Assembly: GCF_003313245.1 (NCBI RefSeq)
Contig: NZ_QJSD01000002.1
Location: forward strand, 496,001 to 560,000
Direction: 5' to 3'
Length of the DNA: 64,000 bases
Source of the DNA: Primorskyibacter marinus
GTDB taxonomy: Bacteria; Pseudomonadota; Alphaproteobacteria; Rhodobacterales; Rhodobacteraceae
The notes under the pieces were generated by a model. The model searched no databases. It saw nothing but the letters and a program-made list of their open reading frames with translations, and had not been told where the DNA came from. Below, one piece after another: positions 25,590-36,085 of the stretch. Each line of letters opens with the position of its first letter. Position 1 is the first letter of the stretch. Made by a program: the position numbers and the translations under genes.

Positions 25590-26384
25590 CTAGCGGCTTG
25601 CATCGGGCGTGAAGGTCGAGAAATCGACCAGCGTGCCCAGCATTTGCAGGTAAGCGATCAGCGCGTCGGCTTCGGAAATGCCCGGTTGCCGGTCGAAATT
25701 GCTGATGGTCACCTTGTCGCCGTAGCGTTCCAGCAGCCCGTCATAATCGCTGTCGGGATCGGCCTGCGCGGTGAAATCACGCTGCGCTTCGGCGATCATC
25801 TCGTCCGTGTAGGGCACGCCGACATAGGCGTGGGTGCGCAGCAGGTCCGCAACATATTTGCCCTCGATCCGGGTGTCTTCGAGATACCCGTATTTGGGCA
25901 TCACCGATTCAGGCACCACGGATTGCGGGTCGCGCAAGTGATCGACATGCCACTCGTCAGAATAGCGGCCACCGACGCGGGCCAGATCCGGCCCGGTGCG
26001 TTTGGACCCCCATTGGAACGGGTGGTCATACATCGATTCAGCGGCAAGGCTGTAATGGCCGTAGCGTTCAACCTCGTCCCGCATGGGGCGGATCATCTGG
26101 CTGTGGCAGACGTAACAGCCTTCGCGGACATAGATGTCGCGACCGGTCAGTTCCAGCGGGGTGTAGGGGCGCATGCCCTCGACCTTCTCGATCGTGTTGT
26201 CGAGATAGAACAGCGGCACGATCTGAACCAGCCCGCCGATACTGACCACCAGAAAGCTGAGGATCAGCAGCAGCGTTGCGTTCCGTTCGATCATGCCGTG
26301 ACGGTCAAGGAAGGTCCGTCGGCGCGGGCGTGCCCCGATACCTGTGGCCGATGCCGGCATGGGAGGTTTCTTGTCGGTTGTCAT
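25590..26384 (-). CDS. ccoO: cbb3 cytochrome c oxidase subunit II (monoheme)
   Basis: The 264-aa protein has one membrane helix ([21 protein letters not shown]) and one c-heme site, [12 protein letters not shown], with later [20 protein letters not shown]. This is the CcoO/FixO signature. It relays electrons to CcoN. The N-terminal 30 residues are basic and variable. It starts 14 bases after the ccoN stop. Confidence 0.96.
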   Translation of the reverse strand: MTTDKKPPMPASATGIGARPRRRTFLDRHGMIERNATLLLILSFLVVSIGGLVQIVPLFYLDNTIEKVEGMRPYTPLELTGRDIYVREGCYVCHSQMIRPMRDEVERYGHYSLAAESMYDHPFQWGSKRTGPDLARVGGRYSDEWHVDHLRDPQSVVPESVMPKYGYLEDTRIEGKYVADLLRTHAYVGVPYTDEMIAEAQRDFTAQADPDSDYDGLLERYGDKVTISNFDRQPGISEADALIAYLQMLGTLVDFSTFTPDASR

Positions 26385-26398
26385 TATCCTGGCCCTCC

Positions 26399-28012
26399 TT
26401 ATTCAGCCGGGGTGGCGTGTGATGCAGCAACAGTCGCCGCGACAGCGGGGCTGCGTTTGACGGTCATCCACAGGTTGTAGACCATGATCAGCGCACCACT
26501 GAGGAACATGACCCCGCCCAGTGCCCGGACCACATACATCGGGAGTTTCGCGGCAACCGTGTCGGCAAAAGAGTTCACGAGGAAGCCGTTCGCGTCGACT
26601 TCGCGCCACATCAGGCCTTCCATGATGCCGGTGACCCACATCGACGCCGCGTAAAGGACGATGCCGATCGTGGCGAGCCAGAAGTGCCAGCTGACCAGTG
26701 ACAGGCTGTACAGGCGCTCGCGGTTCCAAAGTTTTGGCACCAGGAAATACAGCGCGCCAAAGGTGATCATGCCATTCCAGCCAAGCGCGCCGGAATGAAC
26801 GTGACCGATGGTCCAGTCGGTATAATGCGAAAGCGAGTTCACCGCGCGGATCGACATCATCGGACCTTCGAAGGTGGACATGCCGTAAAAGCCAAGCGAC
26901 AGCACCAGCATCCGCAAAACCGGATCGGTGCGCAGCTTGTCCCACGCGCCAGACAGGGTCATCAACCCGTTGATCATGCCGCCCCAGCTGGGCATCCACA
27001 GAACGATCGAGAACACCATGCCCAGCGTCGCGGCCCAGTCGGGCAGGGCGGTATAGTGCAGATGGTGCGGACCGGCCCAGATATACAGGAAGATCAGCGC
27101 CCAGAAGTGGATGATCGACAGCTTGTAGCTGTAGACCGGACGCCCGGCCTGCTTCGGCACAAAGTAGTACATCATGCCGAGGAAGCCGGCCGTCAGGAAG
27201 AAACCCACGGCGTTGTGCCCGTACCACCACTGCGTCATCGCATCCTGAACACCCGAAAAGACCTGCACGGATTTCGACCCGAACACGCTGACCGGAATGG
27301 ACAGGTTGTTGAACACATGCAGCATCGCCACGGTGATGATGAACGCCAGATAGAACCAGTTGGCGACGTAGATATGCGGTTCCTTGCGCTTGATGATCGT
27401 GCCCATGAACACGGCCAGATAGGCCAGCCAGACGACTGTCAGCCACAGGTCAACATGCCATTCGGGTTCGGCATATTCCTTGGACTGGGTGGACCCGAAC
27501 AGATAGCCCGTGGCTGCCAGAACGATGAACAGCTGATAGCCCCAGAAGACGAACCATGCCAGATTGCCGCCCCAAAGCCGCGCCGCGCTGGTGCGTTGCA
27601 CGACATAGAATGACGTCGCGATCAACGCGTTGCCGCCAAAGGCAAAAATTACCGCAGAGGTGTGCAGCGGGCGCAGCCGACCGAAGTTCGCGAATCCGTC
27701 AGCCCATTCGAAGTTCAGCGCCGGATAGGCCAGTTGGAAGGCAATGAACGTGCCCACCAGAAAGCCCACGATGCCCCAAAGCGCGGTGGCGATCACGCCG
27801 TAGCGGATGACCCCGTCCATATAGCTGGTTTGCAACACCGCAGGTGGCTCCGGCTCGTCTGTATGGCGCAGCGTCCACAGAAACAGGCCGCCCGCGACCA
27901 GCATGATGATGATGGCATGCACCATATAAGCCGCGTCTCGTGCATAGTTGGCCGCGATCATCGCAAACAGCGTGACCAGGCCAAGCACGATCAGCTTGAA
28001 GTAGTTTGTCAT
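26399..28012 (-). CDS. ccoN: cbb3 cytochrome c oxidase subunit I
   Basis: The 537-aa catalytic subunit has about 14 membrane helices. Heme and CuB ligand motifs are visible: [15 protein letters not shown] (low-spin heme His), [16 protein letters not shown] (CuB His, cross-linked Tyr region), [13 protein letters not shown], and [15 protein letters not shown]-like [13 protein letters not shown]. It reduces oxygen to water with high affinity in the inner membrane. It heads the ccoNOQP operon, and two FNR boxes lie upstream. Confidence 0.96.
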   Translation of the reverse strand: MTNYFKLIVLGLVTLFAMIAANYARDAAYMVHAIIIMLVAGGLFLWTLRHTDEPEPPAVLQTSYMDGVIRYGVIATALWGIVGFLVGTFIAFQLAYPALNFEWADGFANFGRLRPLHTSAVIFAFGGNALIATSFYVVQRTSAARLWGGNLAWFVFWGYQLFIVLAATGYLFGSTQSKEYAEPEWHVDLWLTVVWLAYLAVFMGTIIKRKEPHIYVANWFYLAFIITVAMLHVFNNLSIPVSVFGSKSVQVFSGVQDAMTQWWYGHNAVGFFLTAGFLGMMYYFVPKQAGRPVYSYKLSIIHFWALIFLYIWAGPHHLHYTALPDWAATLGMVFSIVLWMPSWGGMINGLMTLSGAWDKLRTDPVLRMLVLSLGFYGMSTFEGPMMSIRAVNSLSHYTDWTIGHVHSGALGWNGMITFGALYFLVPKLWNRERLYSLSLVSWHFWLATIGIVLYAASMWVTGIMEGLMWREVDANGFLVNSFADTVAAKLPMYVVRALGGVMFLSGALIMVYNLWMTVKRSPAVAATVAASHATPAE

Positions 28013-28103
28013 GGTTTGTCCCTTCGTCAGCCCTGCACACGAGTCACCCCCGCGCAGGGGTCTTCAATCGTGCGGGTTGTGCGCTTGCAGAAACGGATGC
28101 GCC

Positions 28104-28117
28104 TTGATCTAGGTCAA
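28104..28117. promoter_or_regulatory. FNR box proximal to ccoN
   Basis: TTGATCTAGGTCAA matches TTGA-N6-TCAA exactly, 91 bases upstream of the ccoN ATG. Activation of ccoNOQP by FnrL under low oxygen is the established role of such sites. Confidence 0.9.
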
Positions 28118-28135
28118 CCTTTTTGCGACGCGTTG

Positions 28136-28149
28136 TTGATGCGGATCAA
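28136..28149. promoter_or_regulatory. FNR box proximal to uspA
   Basis: TTGATGCGGATCAA matches TTGA-N6-TCAA exactly, 61 bases upstream of the uspA ATG and 18 bases past the ccoN-side box. The two boxes probably serve the divergent promoters separately. Confidence 0.88.
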
Positions 28150-28210
28150 GGAGGTGCCGACCGGGAGGGTCTAGGCTTCGCGAGAGTATTACACCGCATG
28201 AGGAGGAATC

Positions 28211-29050
28211 ATGGCCTACAAGACATTTTTGACAGTCCTGACCGACGACCGGTTGGCGGGCACGACGCTGACCCATGCCACAGCTTTGGCCGAAGCCTGC
28301 GATGCCCATCTGGACGTCCTGTGCTTTGGTGTGGATCGCAGCCAGACCGGTTACTACTATGCGGGCGCAAGTGCGATGATTGTGCAGGAAACAATCTCGC
28401 GCGCGACCGAAGAGGCCGAGGCGCTGGCAGAGTTTGCGCGCACGCAGCTTGATGGCCGGGACGGTCGCTGGGGGGTGGAATCAGGCGTTGCCCAGCTCGC
28501 CGATATCACGCGGCATGTTGCAGCGCGGGCACGGTTCTCCGATCTGGTCGTGGTGCCACGACCTTATGGCGACGAACGCGGCGCAGAGCTGGAGCCGGTG
28601 GTCGAGGGCGCGCTTTTTGAAGGGCAGACCCCGGTTATGGTGGTGCCGGACACGGGCACGCCAGTGCCGACGCCCAAACGGATCGTGCTGGCCTGGAATG
28701 AAAGCGCCGAGGCGCTGAACGCCGTTCGCGCCAGCCTTCCCCTGCTTCAATCCGCTGATATTGTGCATGTCGTTGTCATCGACCCGCCGACGCGTGGGCC
28801 GAACCGGTCCGATCCGGGCGGAATGCTGTCGCAGTATTTGTCGCGCCATGGGGTCACGGCGCAGATTGATGTGCTGTCCAAGACAATGCCGCGCGTGTCC
28901 GACGTGCTGGTGCGCCATCTTCGGGATGTCGATGCCGATATGATGGTGATGGGGGCCTATGGCCATTCGCGTTTCCGCGAGGCGATCCTGGGCGGGGCCA
29001 CGCGCAATATGCTGGAAAATTGCCCGGTGCCGGTTTTCATGGCGCATTGA
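28211..29050 (+). CDS. Tandem universal stress protein (UspA family)
   Basis: The 279-aa protein holds two Usp folds. The C-terminal one has the ATP-binding pattern GAYGHSRFREAILGGATRNML; the N-terminal one (residues 1-145) is degenerate. Such tandem Usp proteins aid survival in low oxygen and energy stress. GAGGAA lies about six bases before the ATG. It diverges from ccoN and has its own FNR box. It converges with fnrL. Confidence 0.9.
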   Translation: MAYKTFLTVLTDDRLAGTTLTHATALAEACDAHLDVLCFGVDRSQTGYYYAGASAMIVQETISRATEEAEALAEFARTQLDGRDGRWGVESGVAQLADITRHVAARARFSDLVVVPRPYGDERGAELEPVVEGALFEGQTPVMVVPDTGTPVPTPKRIVLAWNESAEALNAVRASLPLLQSADIVHVVVIDPPTRGPNRSDPGGMLSQYLSRHGVTAQIDVLSKTMPRVSDVLVRHLRDVDADMMVMGAYGHSRFREAILGGATRNMLENCPVPVFMAH

Positions 29051-29108
29051 CTGAAAATTGACGAGACGGCCGCGCGTGTCGCCGCGTCAGGTCTGTCCGG
29101 CAGATCGC

Positions 29109-29843
29109 TCAGGTGGCCGCATCGTCACCTGCTTCGTCCAGAAGGCGGCTTAGATCGGGGATTGTGACGCGGCGCTTGCCCTCAAGCGAGATCACCCCGT
29201 CCTTGCGCAGCGCGGACACCTGTCGGCTGACGGTTTCCAGCGTCAGTCCAAGATAATCCGCCATCGCTTCGCGTGTCAGCGGCAAGTCAAATACCACCGG
29301 CGCATCCTTGCTGCGCTGATGCAGAATGGCATCGCGCCGCGCGATGATCGACAGAAGCGAGGCGATTTTTTCGCGCGCGGTCTTGCGCCCCAGAACCAGC
29401 ATCCATTCGCGTGCCGCGTCCAGCTCGTCCAGCGTCATCTCCAGAAGGCGATGTGCGATATGTGGGGTGTCTGCCATCAACCCCTCAAAGGGAGCCTTGC
29501 GAAAACAGCACATCAGCACATCCGTGGTGGCCGTCACGTCATAGGCAGCGACTGGCCGGCCGGGCCGCCCAACGAAATCGGATGGCAGCAACAGACCCAC
29601 CATCTGTGTGCGCCCGTCCTCCATTGTCTGGGACAGTGTGGCAACGCCTGACACGACAGAGCCCACGAAATCCATTCGGTCGCCGCACCAGATGATGGTC
29701 TGGCCGGCCTCGAAACGTCGGTAATATTTGACCTCTTCCAGTCGCTGCAATTCGTCCGTCTCGCAGCGGGCACAGACCGCGCGGTGCCGGATCGGGCATT
29801 CCGCGCAATTCTGGGAGCCTGTGAGGATGGGTTCTTGCAACAT
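29109..29843 (-). CDS. fnrL: FnrL, oxygen-sensing Crp/Fnr regulator
   Basis: The 244-aa protein has an N-terminal cysteine cluster CAECPIRHRAVCARC and a central Cys (DVLMCCFRK) to hold a [4Fe-4S] centre that breaks down in oxygen. The DNA-reading helix has E-TVSR (LTLETVSRQVSALRKDG), the pattern for TTGA half sites. It should activate ccoNOQP, ccoGHIS and uspA here. ATG 29843 is chosen for its GGAT seven bases upstream; GTG 29855 is in frame and possible. An FNR box sits just upstream. Confidence 0.95.
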   Translation of the reverse strand: MLQEPILTGSQNCAECPIRHRAVCARCETDELQRLEEVKYYRRFEAGQTIIWCGDRMDFVGSVVSGVATLSQTMEDGRTQMVGLLLPSDFVGRPGRPVAAYDVTATTDVLMCCFRKAPFEGLMADTPHIAHRLLEMTLDELDAAREWMLVLGRKTAREKIASLLSIIARRDAILHQRSKDAPVVFDLPLTREAMADYLGLTLETVSRQVSALRKDGVISLEGKRRVTIPDLSRLLDEAGDDAAT

Positions 29844-29857
29844 CTTGAGATCCACAT

Positions 29858-29871
29858 TTGATCTGGGTCAA
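29858..29871 (-). promoter_or_regulatory. FNR box at the fnrL start
   Basis: TTGATCTGGGTCAA (as read on the plus strand) matches TTGA-N6-TCAA. It ends 14 bases before ATG 29843, too close for classic activation of a promoter with a normal leader, so it suggests autorepression or a very short leader. Confidence 0.8.
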
Positions 29872-30073
29872 AGACACCCAGCGCCCTGCGGTGAAGGTTA
29901 GGGGGTTGGGCGGTTGAAAACAACTCGCCCCAATGGGCCTTTTTGACGCGCGGCATCCGACCCTGCGGCATTTTTTCCAAGCTCGATGGATTTGCCATAC
30001 GGAATTGCGACGTCAGCGGCGCAGAATTGACGTTCCTGTTAGGGCGCTATCGGGTTGCGGTCAGGGCAAACGC

Positions 30074-30095
30074 GCCCCGGGGGAACACCCGGGGC
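30074..30095 (-). terminator. Hairpin after yejF
   Basis: GCCCCGGG at 30074-30081 pairs with CCCGGGGC at 30088-30095 around six bases, 11 bases past the yejF stop. Only a short GTTTG follows on the minus strand, so it may be a weak terminator. Confidence 0.5.
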
Positions 30096-30105
30096 CTCCT
30101 GGTTC

Positions 30106-31710
30106 CTAGATCCCGCCCGTGACATGCGATGCGAAGGCCGCTGCCAGCAATTCGCGGGTGTAGTCGGTTTTCGGTGCCTCGAAGATCTCTTCAGCAGGGC
30201 CATATTCCATCACGTCACCCTGTTTCATCACCATCACCCGATGCGACATCGCGCGCACGACCTTCAGATCGTGACTGATGAACAGGTAGGCGAGGTCATA
30301 TTTGCGCTGCAAGTCGCGCAGCAGGTTCACGATCTGCACCTGCACCGTCATGTCCAGCGCCGAGGTCGGCTCGTCCAGAACCACCAGCCGGGGCCGCAGG
30401 ATCATGGCACGGGCAATGGCGATGCGCTGGCGTTGCCCGCCGGAAAACTCATGCGGGTAGCGGTGCATCGTGGCGGGGTTCAGCCCGACCTCTGTCATCA
30501 CCTCGGCCACCAGTTCGCGCGATGGCCGTCCGTCTGGGCTACCGTGCACGCCCAGCCCTTCGGCGATGATCTGTTCGCAGGTCATGCGCGGCGACAGGCT
30601 GCCGAACGGATCCTGAAAGACGATCTGCATCTTGGCACGCAGCCGCCGCAGCTCTTTCGTGGACCATTTGCGCACGTCCTGCCCCATGAAGGTGATGGCA
30701 CCTTCGGACTGGATCAACCGCATCATCGCCAGCGCCAGCGTCGTCTTGCCGGACCCGCTTTCCCCGACGATGCCCAGCGTCTCGCCCGCTCGGACAGAGA
30801 TCGTCGCCTCGTTCACCGCCTTGACATGCCCCACGGTGCGTTTGAACAGGCCCTGCTGAATCGGGAACCAAACCTTCAGCTGTTCGGTTTCGGCCACCAG
30901 CTCTGCACCCTCCGCGACCGGATCAGGCGTGCCGGTGGATTCCGCACTCAGCAGCATTTGCGTATAGGGGTGCTGCGGATTGGCGAAAATCTCGGATGTG
31001 CGGCCTGCCTCGACAATCTCTCCGTCCTTCATCACGCAGACCCTGTCGGCAATGCGCCGCACGATGCCAAGGTCATGTGTGATGAACAGCAGGCTCATGT
31101 CGTAATCCTGCTTGAGATCGGCCAGAAGCTTCAGAATCTGCGCCTGAATGGTCACGTCCAGCGCCGTTGTCGGCTCATCCGCGATCAGCAGGTCAGGCCC
31201 GTTGGCCAGCGCCATGGCGATCATCACACGTTGACGTTGCCCGCCGGATAGCTGGTGCGGATAGGCCCCAAGACGGCTTTCCGGGTCGCGGATGCCGACC
31301 TTGTCGAGAAGTTCCAAGATGCGCGCGCGCGCCTTGTCTCCGGTCAGACCCTGGTGCAGCGCCAGCGATTCCGACAGTTGCTTTTCCAGCGTGTGCAGCG
31401 GGTTGAGCGAGGTCATCGGCTCCTGAAAGATGAAACTGATGTCGTTGCCGCGCACGTCGCGCAGCCTTTTGGGCGAGGCACCGATCATCTCCTGCCCGCT
31501 ATAGATGACAGAGCCTTCGACAATGGCGCTGTCGCCCAGCAGCGACACGGTGGACAGGGCCGTGACCGATTTGCCGGACCCGCTTTCGCCGACCAGTGCC
31601 ACGGTTTCGCCCTTCTCAATCGCGAAGGACACGCCCTTGACGGCGCGTGAAATCTGGCCGTCCTGCCGGAAGCCTACCGACAGGTTGTTGACCTCAAGGA
31701 TGGTGCTCAT
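30106..31710 (-). CDS. yejF: Peptide ABC transporter, fused double ATPase YejF
   Basis: The 534-aa protein contains two complete ABC ATPase domains of the oligopeptide type. Each has Walker A (GESGSGKSVT and GESGSGKTTL), a signature (LSGGQRQRV and FSGGQRQRI) and Walker B (LLIADEP and LVVLDEP). It drives uptake through YejB/YejE. The YejABEF system imports peptides and microcin C. Its ATG overlaps the yejE stop by four bases. Confidence 0.94.
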   Translation of the reverse strand: MSTILEVNNLSVGFRQDGQISRAVKGVSFAIEKGETVALVGESGSGKSVTALSTVSLLGDSAIVEGSVIYSGQEMIGASPKRLRDVRGNDISFIFQEPMTSLNPLHTLEKQLSESLALHQGLTGDKARARILELLDKVGIRDPESRLGAYPHQLSGGQRQRVMIAMALANGPDLLIADEPTTALDVTIQAQILKLLADLKQDYDMSLLFITHDLGIVRRIADRVCVMKDGEIVEAGRTSEIFANPQHPYTQMLLSAESTGTPDPVAEGAELVAETEQLKVWFPIQQGLFKRTVGHVKAVNEATISVRAGETLGIVGESGSGKTTLALAMMRLIQSEGAITFMGQDVRKWSTKELRRLRAKMQIVFQDPFGSLSPRMTCEQIIAEGLGVHGSPDGRPSRELVAEVMTEVGLNPATMHRYPHEFSGGQRQRIAIARAMILRPRLVVLDEPTSALDMTVQVQIVNLLRDLQRKYDLAYLFISHDLKVVRAMSHRVMVMKQGDVMEYGPAEEIFEAPKTDYTRELLAAAFASHVTGGI

Positions 31711-32885
31711 GAAAAGGTTTTCCTGGGGTCGAACGCATCGCGCACGCCTTCAAAGATGAAGACCAAGAGCGACAGCATGGCGGCAAAGGTGAAAAAGGCG
31801 GTAAAGGCAAGCCATGGCGCTTGCAGGTTCTGCTTGGCCTGAAGGGTCAGTTCGCCCAGTGACGGTGCCGAAGAGGGCAGGCCGAAGCCGAGGAAGTCCA
31901 GCCCCGCCAGCGTGCTGATCGTGCCGGTTACGATGAAGGGCAGCATGGTCACGGTGGCCACCATCGCGTTGGGCAGCATGTGGCGGAACATGATCGTCCA
32001 GTTGCTGACACCCAAGGCACGGGCGGCACGGACATATTCCAGATTGCGGGCGCGCAGAAATTCAGCGCGCACCACGCCCACAAGCGCCGTCCAGCCGAAC
32101 AGAACGGTCAGGAACACCAGCAGCCAGAAACTTCGCCCCAGAATGGCGAAGAGGATGATGATGATGTAAAGCGAGGGCGTCGCGCCCCAGATTTCGATCA
32201 CGCGCTGAAAAATAAGATCCAGCCAGCCGCCGAAGAAACCCTGCAACGCGCCTGCAATGATACCCACGACAGAGGCCAGCGTGGTCACGATCAGGGTGAA
32301 CAGGATCGACAGGCGGAAGCCATAGATCACGCGGGCCACGACATCGCGTTTGGTGTCATCGGTGCCCAGCCAGTTTTGCGCGTTCGGCGGCAGCGGGGCC
32401 GCGCCGGGCCGGTCCACCGTGGTCTGATAGCTGTAGGGGATCAGCGGCCACAGCATCCAGCCTTTGTGAAAATCACCCTCCAGCACCTCGCCCGCATCCA
32501 CGCGTTCGATCAACTCGTCAGGCGTGTCGAAACACGCCTCCAGCCCGCCAGTGCGGACGAGGCATTTTACCTCTGGATCGCGGTAGATGGCTTCGGTTCG
32601 GAAATCGCCGCCGAAATCGGTTTCGGCGTAGAAGTTGAAGATCGGCGTATACAACTCCCCGCGATAGCTGACGAGGATGGGTTTTTCGTTCGCAATGAAC
32701 TCGGCAAACAGCGACAGGCCAAAGACCACGGCAAAGATGATCAGCGACCAGAACGCGCGCCCGTTGCGCCGAAAGTTGCGCCAGCGCCGCTGGTTGAGCG
32801 GCGACAGCGTGAAGAACCCTTTGCGCGGGGCAGGGGCCACGGGCTTTCCGGGCATGGGTTCGGGGATCAGGTCGGGGTTTTGCAC
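31707..32885 (-). CDS. yejE: Peptide ABC transporter permease YejE
   Basis: The 392-aa permease has an N-terminal helix, a long periplasmic loop and five further helices with the BPD motif EFLRARNLEYVRAARALGVS. Start GTG 32885 gives MQNPDLIPEPMPGKP with GGAGGG ten bases upstream; a longer frame to 32936 would overlap yejB. LSPLNQRRWRNFRRN is typical of YejE. It works with YejB as the membrane channel. Confidence 0.92.
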   Translation of the reverse strand: MQNPDLIPEPMPGKPVAPAPRKGFFTLSPLNQRRWRNFRRNGRAFWSLIIFAVVFGLSLFAEFIANEKPILVSYRGELYTPIFNFYAETDFGGDFRTEAIYRDPEVKCLVRTGGLEACFDTPDELIERVDAGEVLEGDFHKGWMLWPLIPYSYQTTVDRPGAAPLPPNAQNWLGTDDTKRDVVARVIYGFRLSILFTLIVTTLASVVGIIAGALQGFFGGWLDLIFQRVIEIWGATPSLYIIIILFAILGRSFWLLVFLTVLFGWTALVGVVRAEFLRARNLEYVRAARALGVSNWTIMFRHMLPNAMVATVTMLPFIVTGTISTLAGLDFLGFGLPSSAPSLGELTLQAKQNLQAPWLAFTAFFTFAAMLSLLVFIFEGVRDAFDPRKTFS

Positions 32886-32889
32886 GGCC

Positions 32890-33987
32890 TCAACCCTCCC
32901 GCTTTTCAAAGTCGATGCGCGGATCGACGAACACATACATCAGGTCGGACAGGATGCCGACCAGCAGGCCCATCAGGCCAAAGACGAACAGCGTGCCGAA
33001 GATCACCGGATAATCGCGGGCGACGGCGGCCTCGAACCCCAAGCGTCCAAGACCGTCGAGCGAAAAGATCGTCTCGATGATGAGGGAGCCGGAAAAGAAC
33101 ACGCCGATGAACACCGCCGGAAACCCCGCGATGACGATCAGCATGGCGTTGCGGAAAACATGGCCATAAAGAACCGCGCGTTCCGACAGCCCTTTGGCAC
33201 GGGCGGTCATCACATAGTGTTTCTTGATCTCGTCCAGAAAGCTGTTCTTGGTCAGCAGCGTCAGCGTCGCAAAGGCTGAGATTGTGGAGGCGAGAACCGG
33301 CAGGGTGATGTGCCAGAAATAATCCGCGATGCGCGCGGGCCAGGACAGGCTTTCCCAATTGTCGGACACAAGCCCCCGGAGCGGGAATATCTGCCAATAG
33401 GATCCGCCCGCGAACAGTACCAGCAACAGGATCGCAAACAGGAAGCCGGGGATCGCATAGGCCACGATGATCGCACCGGATGTCCATGTGTCAAAGGCCG
33501 TGCCGTCCTTGACCGCCTTGCGGATGCCCAGCGGGATCGACACGATATAGGCGATCAGCGTGGACCACAGGCCCAGCGAAATCGACACCGGCATCTTTTC
33601 GATCACCAGATCCATCACGCTGATCGAGCGGAAATAGCTTTCGCCGAAATCCAGCCGCATGTAATTCCACATCATCCCGATAAACCGTTCCAGCGGCGGC
33701 TTGTCGAAGCCGAACTCCTTCTCCAGCTTCTCGATGAATTCCGGCGGCAGACCGCGGGCACCCGCATATTGGCTGTCGCCGCCCGCCCCTTGGGTTTCCA
33801 GTTCCGAAGCAGGTGATCCGCCCGCTCCTGAAAAGCCGCCGAATACGTCACCGCCGCCTTCGATCTGGGCGATGATCTGCTCGATCGGGCCACCGGGGAC
33901 AAATTGCACCAGCGCGAAGTTCATTACCATGATCCCGAACAGGGTCGGGATGATCAGCAGAAGCCGTCTGAAAATATACGCGCCCAT
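32890..33987 (-). CDS. yejB: Peptide ABC transporter permease YejB
   Basis: The 365-aa permease starts [20 protein letters not shown], typical of DppB/OppB-type permeases, and has six helices plus the motif [22 protein letters not shown] long periplasmic insert (about residues 40-90) is characteristic of YejB. It starts one base after the yejA stop and ends five bases before yejE. Confidence 0.93.
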   Translation of the reverse strand: MGAYIFRRLLLIIPTLFGIMVMNFALVQFVPGGPIEQIIAQIEGGGDVFGGFSGAGGSPASELETQGAGGDSQYAGARGLPPEFIEKLEKEFGFDKPPLERFIGMMWNYMRLDFGESYFRSISVMDLVIEKMPVSISLGLWSTLIAYIVSIPLGIRKAVKDGTAFDTWTSGAIIVAYAIPGFLFAILLLVLFAGGSYWQIFPLRGLVSDNWESLSWPARIADYFWHITLPVLASTISAFATLTLLTKNSFLDEIKKHYVMTARAKGLSERAVLYGHVFRNAMLIVIAGFPAVFIGVFFSGSLIIETIFSLDGLGRLGFEAAVARDYPVIFGTLFVFGLMGLLVGILSDLMYVFVDPRIDFEKREG

Positions 33988-33988
33988 G

Positions 33989-35911
33989 TTAACGAAGCGC
34001 GCCCTTGTCTTTCAGCGCCTGCGCCTTGTCAGCGTCGATCCACCACAGATCAAGGTAGCCCAGATCGTAGGGCGGCAGCGGGTCGGGATGCTCGTACATG
34101 TCGAAATAGGCCACCCAATGTTCAGCGATATAGCCTGTGGGAATCACGAAATACTCAAAGCGCAACGCGCGGTCCAGCGCCATCAGGGCGGCGTCCTGAT
34201 CGGCCTGATTGGTGGTGTCGAACGATGCCTCGATGATCGCATCCACCAGCGGGCTGGCAAGGCCTGCGGGGTTGAACAGGCTGAATTCAGCTTCGCGCGA
34301 ACCGTACATCTGGGACAGGCCGCCGCCGGTGGACAGGAAGGCACCGTATTGCGTGGAATAGATCACGTCATAGTCGCGTTCACGCCGCCGCAACGTGTAT
34401 TGCGCGGGGTCGATCTTTTCATAAGCTGCGTTCACGCCCAGGATTTTAAGGTTCTGGACATAGGTTTCCACCATCGCTTCCAGCGTCGGGTCCATATTCG
34501 ACGGGATCGGGATGCGCATGTCCAGCGTCTTGCCCTCCGCGTTACGGCGCAGGTTATCGTCGGCGATGGACCAGCCCGCCTCTTCCAGCATGGCTGCGGC
34601 GCGGCGCAGGTTGCCGCGATCATTCAGCCGCGCGGCGTCCGAGCTATGGCTTATTATCGGCTCTTCGTTCATCAATGCGTCCGGCACGACATCGCCAAGC
34701 GAGTCCAGAAAGGCCTTTTCCGCGCCCTGTGGCGTGGCCTTTGCCTCCAGCGGAGTGCCTTCGACGAACGAACTGCGCTGGCTGTAAAGCCCGTAACGCA
34801 GGGATTCGTTGGCCCATTCAAAGTTGAAAGCCAGGGCCAGTGCCTTGCGCACGTCCTTATCGGCAAATTGCGGCTTGGCGAGGTTGAAGACAAAGCCCGC
34901 CGCGTCGGGTGGGCTTCCGTCGGGCAGGGCCTCTTTCACCACGGTCCCGTTCTGCACGCGCGGGAAGTTATATCCGGTCGCCCATTGCTTGGGGTCGCCT
35001 TCGCTCTTGAACGTGTATTCGCCGGCCTTGAACGCTTCGAACGCGGCGGTGCTGTCGGCGAAATACTCGATCCGGATGGTGTCGTAATTGTGCCGCCCCT
35101 TGTTGAACGGCAAATCCTTGCCCCAGTAATCCGGGTTGCGTTTGTACACGATGCGGCGGTTCACCTCGTAGCTGTCAAGGATGTAGGGGCCGGATCCGAT
35201 GGCCACCTCCAGCCGGGGTTCGTCCAGCCGACGTTTCGGATCCGCCTCGAACCAAGCCTTTGAAAAGGCCGGCGTGTTGCCCACGGTTTCGATCAGGCTG
35301 CGGCGGGTGATGCCTTCGGCAAAGGTGAATTTCACGGTGTGTTCGTCCAGCGCCTCGGCACCGGTGACCATACGCCCGACGGCCTGCGCGTAAGATGGCA
35401 GGCCCTGTTCGATGAACAGGCGGTGGCTGTAGACGACATCTTCGGCCGTGACCGGGCTGCCGTCAGAGAATACCGCCTCGGGGCGCAGATTGAAGATGAC
35501 GTAATTCTTGCCCTCGTCATATTCGAGGCTTTCGCAAAGGACGCAGTAATATTGCCCGACGCTGTCGGCGGTGGATTCGATCAACTGGTCATATTGAATT
35601 GCTGTCAGCGCGCCCGCGCGTCCCTTGCGGGAATAGGGGTTGAGGCTGTCAAACGTTCCGGTGGCACCCAGCGACAGTTCCCCACCTTTGGGGGCGTCGG
35701 GATTGGCATAGGGCAGGTGATCGTAGTCAGCCGGATAATCCAGATTGCCGAAATAGGAATAGCCATGTGCGCGCGTCACGCCAGCGTCCTGAGCCTGCAC
35801 CTGACCGGCCCAGAGGGCAATGCCCGCCGCCATCAGCCCGGCAGCGATGGCATGTGGGACCGACATCCCCTTGGAAATGCCGCTTTGCGCCTGCGCAGTC
35901 GTCCTGATCAT
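33989..35911 (-). CDS. yejA: Peptide-binding protein YejA (extracellular solute-binding, family 5)
   Basis: The 640-aa periplasmic protein has a signal peptide (hydrophobic about 20-35, ending GQVQAQDAG). The SBP family 5 fold shows [32 protein letters not shown] and [22 protein letters not shown]. It captures peptides for YejBEF. ATG 35911 has GGAGGTG seven bases before it; the frame extends to 35956 without support. First gene of the yejABEF operon. Confidence 0.94.
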   Translation of the reverse strand: MIRTTAQAQSGISKGMSVPHAIAAGLMAAGIALWAGQVQAQDAGVTRAHGYSYFGNLDYPADYDHLPYANPDAPKGGELSLGATGTFDSLNPYSRKGRAGALTAIQYDQLIESTADSVGQYYCVLCESLEYDEGKNYVIFNLRPEAVFSDGSPVTAEDVVYSHRLFIEQGLPSYAQAVGRMVTGAEALDEHTVKFTFAEGITRRSLIETVGNTPAFSKAWFEADPKRRLDEPRLEVAIGSGPYILDSYEVNRRIVYKRNPDYWGKDLPFNKGRHNYDTIRIEYFADSTAAFEAFKAGEYTFKSEGDPKQWATGYNFPRVQNGTVVKEALPDGSPPDAAGFVFNLAKPQFADKDVRKALALAFNFEWANESLRYGLYSQRSSFVEGTPLEAKATPQGAEKAFLDSLGDVVPDALMNEEPIISHSSDAARLNDRGNLRRAAAMLEEAGWSIADDNLRRNAEGKTLDMRIPIPSNMDPTLEAMVETYVQNLKILGVNAAYEKIDPAQYTLRRRERDYDVIYSTQYGAFLSTGGGLSQMYGSREAEFSLFNPAGLASPLVDAIIEASFDTTNQADQDAALMALDRALRFEYFVIPTGYIAEHWVAYFDMYEHPDPLPPYDLGYLDLWWIDADKAQALKDKGALR

Positions 35912-36023
35912 CGGTTCACCTCCGGTTATGCAGTCAGCCCTTTGGACATTGGGCACAAGCTAAGGGGCGTGTCCAACCACATTCAAGTTGAGATTGCGTG
36001 ATCGGCAGGCAAATTGCCGCCGC

Positions 36024-36063
36024 AGAAAAGAAAAGGGCCGCTGTCCTGGTGGACAACGGCCCT
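36024..36063 (-). terminator. Rho-independent terminator of the cytochrome c gene
   Basis: On the minus strand a 13-bp stem (one G-T pair) formed by 36034-36046 and 36051-36063 with a 4-base loop is followed by TTTTCTTTTC. It is 22 bases past the stop codon and separates this gene from yejA. Confidence 0.85.
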
Positions 36064-36085
36064 GTGCGCGCGGGTTCTGTGCAGC

